Shown: positions 6,180 through 8,401 of the stretch, piece after piece
Layout: the number at the start of each line of letters is the position of its first letter
How positions within the stretch are numbered: the stretch's first letter is position 1
Assembly: GCA_035412805.1 (NCBI GenBank)
Contig: DAONVO010000096.1
Location: 1-8,401, forward strand
Length of the DNA stretch: 8,401 nt
DNA from: DTU018 sp029550685
GTDB taxonomy: Bacteria; Bacillota; Syntrophomonadia; Syntrophomonadales; Syntrophomonadaceae
Reading direction: 5' to 3'
Translations under genes and position numbers: made by a program
Notes under the pieces: generated by a model
What the model was told of the DNA's origin: nothing
Seen by the model: only the letters and a program-made list of their open reading frames with translations
Databases searched by the model: none

Positions 6180-7452
6180 TTACGATGTAATTGTTTTAGG
6201 CGGCGGTCCCGCCGGGCTGGCAGCGGCCCTGGCTGCTTCTGATAACGGCATGAACACCCTTATTATTGAAAGGGAACAACGGCTGGGCGGGATATTGAAG
6301 CAGTGTATCCATGATGGCTTTGGTTTGGTCAGGTTCAAGGAGAAACTCACCGGCCCGGAATATGCGCAAAGATTCATTGAACAGGTGCAAGCCAGAAATA
6401 TTTCGGTTCTGATGAATACCTATGTTATCCAGGTGGGAAAAAACGGGGCCGGTTTTGAACTTACCATGGTTAACCGGCAAAATGGTGTAGAAAAGATGGG
6501 AGCCAAAGCTTTGATACTGGCCACCGGCTGCCGGGAAAGAACGGCCAAACAGGTTTTTATCAACGGGACCCGACCGGCGGGAGTATATACAGCGGGTACG
6601 GCTCAGCATCTGGTTAATCTGGAAGGATACCTGCCCGGCAAGAAATGCGTCATCTTAGGCAGCGGCGACATCGGCCTTATTATGGCCCGCCGGCTCACCC
6701 TGGAAGGAGCCCAGGTGTTGGGTGTGTATGAAGCTAAAAGCACCCCTTCAGGATTAAGCCGCAACATAGTGCAATGCTTGCATGATTTCCACATACCCTT
6801 GCATCTTTCTACCACTATTACCAGGGTGTTTGGAGATGACCGGGTAGAAGCCGTGGAAATTGCCAAAGTGGATGAGAATATGTTGCCTATTAAGGGTACG
6901 GAGCAGATTATAGAATGTGATACGGTTATTCTTTCCGTTGGCCTGATACCGGAAAACGAAATAGCGGAAATGCTAGGCATAAAAATCGATGCTGCCACCA
7001 AGGGCCCGGTAGTTGATCAGAATTTCATGACTTCTGTGGCTGGGGTTTTTTCCTGCGGAAATTCCTTGCATGTTAATGATCTAGTGGATTACGTTTCCGA
7101 AAGCGGGGAAATTGCCGGGGATAGTGCCGCTCAGTATGTGCGGGAAAACCTTTCCCGAGAGTTGGTGGACATACAAATAGATAACCAGGATTTCTTGTAC
7201 GTAGTGCCTCAGCATATAAATATTAATACCAGCAATAAGAAGGTGATCTTGTATTTCCGCTCCCGGGAGGTCCGGGAAAATATGCGGGTTACTATCAGGT
7301 CCGGGGATAATATCCTGTTTTCCAGAAAATATGTTATTCTCAGGCCCCCGGAAATGGAAAGGGTACCACTTGAGTTAAAAGGTGATCTCATTTCCAGCCG
7401 CCCTATAGAAATCACCATGGAACCAGTTAAGGACAAGGGGGTGGCATTATGA
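6172..7452 (+). CDS. FAD/NAD(P)-binding oxidoreductase, GlpB/HcnB-like partner subunit
   Basis: Protein of 426 residues from ATG 6172, overlapping the GlpA-like gene by 8 bases. FAD motif VIVLGGGPAGLAAALAA at 7-23; a second Rossmann motif ILGSGDIGLIMARRL at 161-175 for NAD(P); ATGCRER at 117-123; and GVFSCGN at 291-297, which closes the FAD site. This is the two-dinucleotide-binding pyridine nucleotide-disulfide oxidoreductase fold. The segment LGGILKQCIHDGFGLVRFKE (38-57) is typical of the subfamily that sits beside GlpA-like and DUF1667 genes in Clostridia and is related to HcnB and sarcosine-oxidase alpha-type subunits. I see no CxxC redox pair of the thioredoxin-reductase kind. The residues after about 335 form a C-terminal strand-rich extension. 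Likely role: carry electrons from the GlpA-like flavin and iron-sulfur centre to NAD(P) or another acceptor. The stop overlaps the DUF1667 start (ATGA). Confidence 0.88.
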   Translation: MSNYDVIVLGGGPAGLAAALAASDNGMNTLIIEREQRLGGILKQCIHDGFGLVRFKEKLTGPEYAQRFIEQVQARNISVLMNTYVIQVGKNGAGFELTMVNRQNGVEKMGAKALILATGCRERTAKQVFINGTRPAGVYTAGTAQHLVNLEGYLPGKKCVILGSGDIGLIMARRLTLEGAQVLGVYEAKSTPSGLSRNIVQCLHDFHIPLHLSTTITRVFGDDRVEAVEIAKVDENMLPIKGTEQIIECDTVILSVGLIPENEIAEMLGIKIDAATKGPVVDQNFMTSVAGVFSCGNSLHVNDLVDYVSESGEIAGDSAAQYVRENLSRELVDIQIDNQDFLYVVPQHININTSNKKVILYFRSREVRENMRVTIRSGDNILFSRKYVILRPPEMERVPLELKGDLISSRPIEITMEPVKDKGVAL

Positions 7453-7817
7453 AGAATTTGATATGTATTGAATGCCCCATCGGTTGCAGCTTGCAGGCAG
7501 AGAAAACCGGGGAGCAATGGGATATAAAGGGTAACCGGTGCCGCAAGGGAGAGCAGTTTGCTATTAATGAATTAACCGACCCCCGCCGCAGTGTGTGCTC
7601 AACGGTTCGGACTATCTATAAAGAAGTTCCCCGCTTGCCGGTAAGAACCAACGGCGAAGTGCCCTTGCAAGCAATTTTTGAGGTAATGGAACAAATCAAT
7701 GCCGTAACTTTAGACCATCCCGTCCATATTGGAGAGATAATCATTGAAAATGTAAGCAATACCGGTATTAATGTAGTCGCAACGTCGGATCTATATTGTT
7801 TACTGGAGGCGAATTAG
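7449..7817 (+). CDS. DUF1667 family protein, four-cysteine putative iron-sulfur protein
   Basis: Protein of 122 residues. Its ATG overlaps the stop of the preceding gene (ATGA at 7449-7452), which implies translational coupling. The N-terminus has cysteines C6, C9, C13 and C31 in the pattern CIECPIGC then NRCRKG, the hallmark of DUF1667. It looks like a small Fe-S or metal site of the kind at the N-terminus of molybdopterin oxidoreductases. A fifth cysteine at 50 follows a DPRR motif. The rest (60-122) is a small alpha/beta domain that includes a PVRTNGEVP segment. Family members nearly always sit beside a GlpA-like and a GlpB-like flavoprotein, as here, which suggests a third subunit carrying electrons. 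The exact cofactor is not established from sequence. Length is normal for the family. Confidence 0.88.
   Translation: MKNLICIECPIGCSLQAEKTGEQWDIKGNRCRKGEQFAINELTDPRRSVCSTVRTIYKEVPRLPVRTNGEVPLQAIFEVMEQINAVTLDHPVHIGEIIIENVSNTGINVVATSDLYCLLEAN
7804..7811 (+). promoter_or_regulatory. Ribosome binding site for the FGGY kinase gene
   Basis: TGGAGGCG lies inside the last codons of the DUF1667 gene, 7 bases before ATG 7819. GGAGG at 7805-7809 is the core. It supports the kinase start and tight coupling with the DUF1667 gene, whose stop is at 7815-7817. Confidence 0.7.
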
Positions 7818-7818
7818 C

Positions 7819-8401
7819 ATGGCCAGCAGGGAAGGTTATATCTTAAGCCTGGATTGCGGTACCCAGAGTGTACGGGCTATTCTCTTTGACAGTCAGGGTA
7901 ACATTGTTGGGAAAGAAAAGGTTGAATTTGAACCCTATTTTTCCAAACAACCCGGCTGGGCTGAGCAGGAGCCCCATGTTTTTTGGGATAGCTGCTGTGC
8001 AGCCTGTCAAACTCTCAAGACCCGGCAGCCGGAAGATTGGGAGCATATCCAGGGGGTAGCGGTAACTACCCAGAGAGATACCACCATCATTGTTGACAAA
8101 CAGGGCAAAACTCTCCGACCGGCTATAATATGGCTGGATCAAAGAATGGCCCAATGCCGGGAGCCACTTCCCTTTTATGACAATGTCCTGTTTAAAACCA
8201 TTGGTATGACTAAAACGGTAGAAATATTGCGCAGGCAAACCAAAACCAACTGGATAATCGAAAATGAGCCTGAATTATGGGAACAAACATATAAAGTCCT
8301 GTTGTTATCAGGCTTTTTTATTTTTCAGTTAACCGGTAAATTTGTGGATTCAGTGGCCAGCCAAATTGGTCATATTCCCTTTGACTACAAGAGACAATGC
8401 T
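7819..8401 (+). CDS. FGGY-family carbohydrate kinase, N-terminal part (cut by window end)
   Basis: Open from ATG 7819 through the right edge; 194 residues are visible of an expected total near 500. The N-terminal ATPase motif YILSLDCGTQSVRAILFD (7-24) holds the phosphate-1 loop. GWAEQEPHVFWDS (46-58), TTQRDTT (83-89) and AIIWLDQR (102-109) are FGGY hallmarks of the substrate-binding half. The family includes glycerol, xylulose, gluconate, ribulose and related kinases. Position after GlpA/GlpB/DUF1667-like genes suggests glycerol kinase, but the substrate signature here is QRDTT rather than the usual QRETT, and the SPYFSGTK-like segment expected in glycerol kinase is replaced by an unrelated stretch (about 129-146). 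The substrate is therefore open. It starts one base after the DUF1667 stop codon. Confidence 0.88.
   Translation, partial: MASREGYILSLDCGTQSVRAILFDSQGNIVGKEKVEFEPYFSKQPGWAEQEPHVFWDSCCAACQTLKTRQPEDWEHIQGVAVTTQRDTTIIVDKQGKTLRPAIIWLDQRMAQCREPLPFYDNVLFKTIGMTKTVEILRRQTKTNWIIENEPELWEQTYKVLLLSGFFIFQLTGKFVDSVASQIGHIPFDYKRQC

Overview
The window looks like chromosomal DNA from an anaerobic, Gram-positive, Clostridia-type bacterium, probably of the Desulfotomaculum/Pelotomaculum/Desulfitobacterium kind. The evidence is purine-rich Shine-Dalgarno sites, frequent GTG and TTG starts, a secreted fibronectin-III protein with a copper-amine-oxidase N-like domain (common in these Firmicutes), and an anaerobic glycerol-phosphate-dehydrogenase-like operon with a DUF1667 gene. 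The taxon is an inference; no rRNA or other marker gene is present.

Layout: positions 1-455 are AT-rich with no gene I can support. At 456-2950 two plus-strand genes form a probable cell-envelope pair, 29 bp apart: a two-helix membrane protein with a PH-like cytosolic or peripheral domain, then a secreted protein with four fibronectin-III modules and a C-terminal copper-amine-oxidase N-like domain. Positions 2951-3273 hold no gene. They hold a roughly 140-bp inverted-repeat element (3069-3208) lying between two nearly identical hairpins; the second hairpin is a good bidirectional terminator. A minus-strand AraC-family regulator follows (about 3274-4131). It is divergent from a four-gene plus-strand operon that runs off the right edge.

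The operon, tightly packed and partly overlapping, encodes: (1) a GlpA-like FAD oxidoreductase with an N-terminal BON-like domain and a C-terminal [2Fe-2S] BFD-type domain (4443-6179); (2) a GlpB/HcnB-like FAD/NAD(P) oxidoreductase (6172-7452); (3) a four-cysteine DUF1667 protein (7449-7817); (4) an FGGY carbohydrate kinase, truncated by the window end (from 7819). The simplest model is that the kinase phosphorylates a polyol or sugar, the GlpA-like subunit oxidises the phosphorylated product, and electrons pass through the two small redox partners to NAD or another acceptor. The AraC protein would respond to the substrate. No GlpC-type membrane anchor is seen in the window.

The most interesting points are the BON-like domain fused to the GlpA-like enzyme and the kinase signature, which differs from classical glycerol kinase. 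Together they leave the true substrate open. I see no CRISPR array, tRNA, rRNA, transposase or phage gene.
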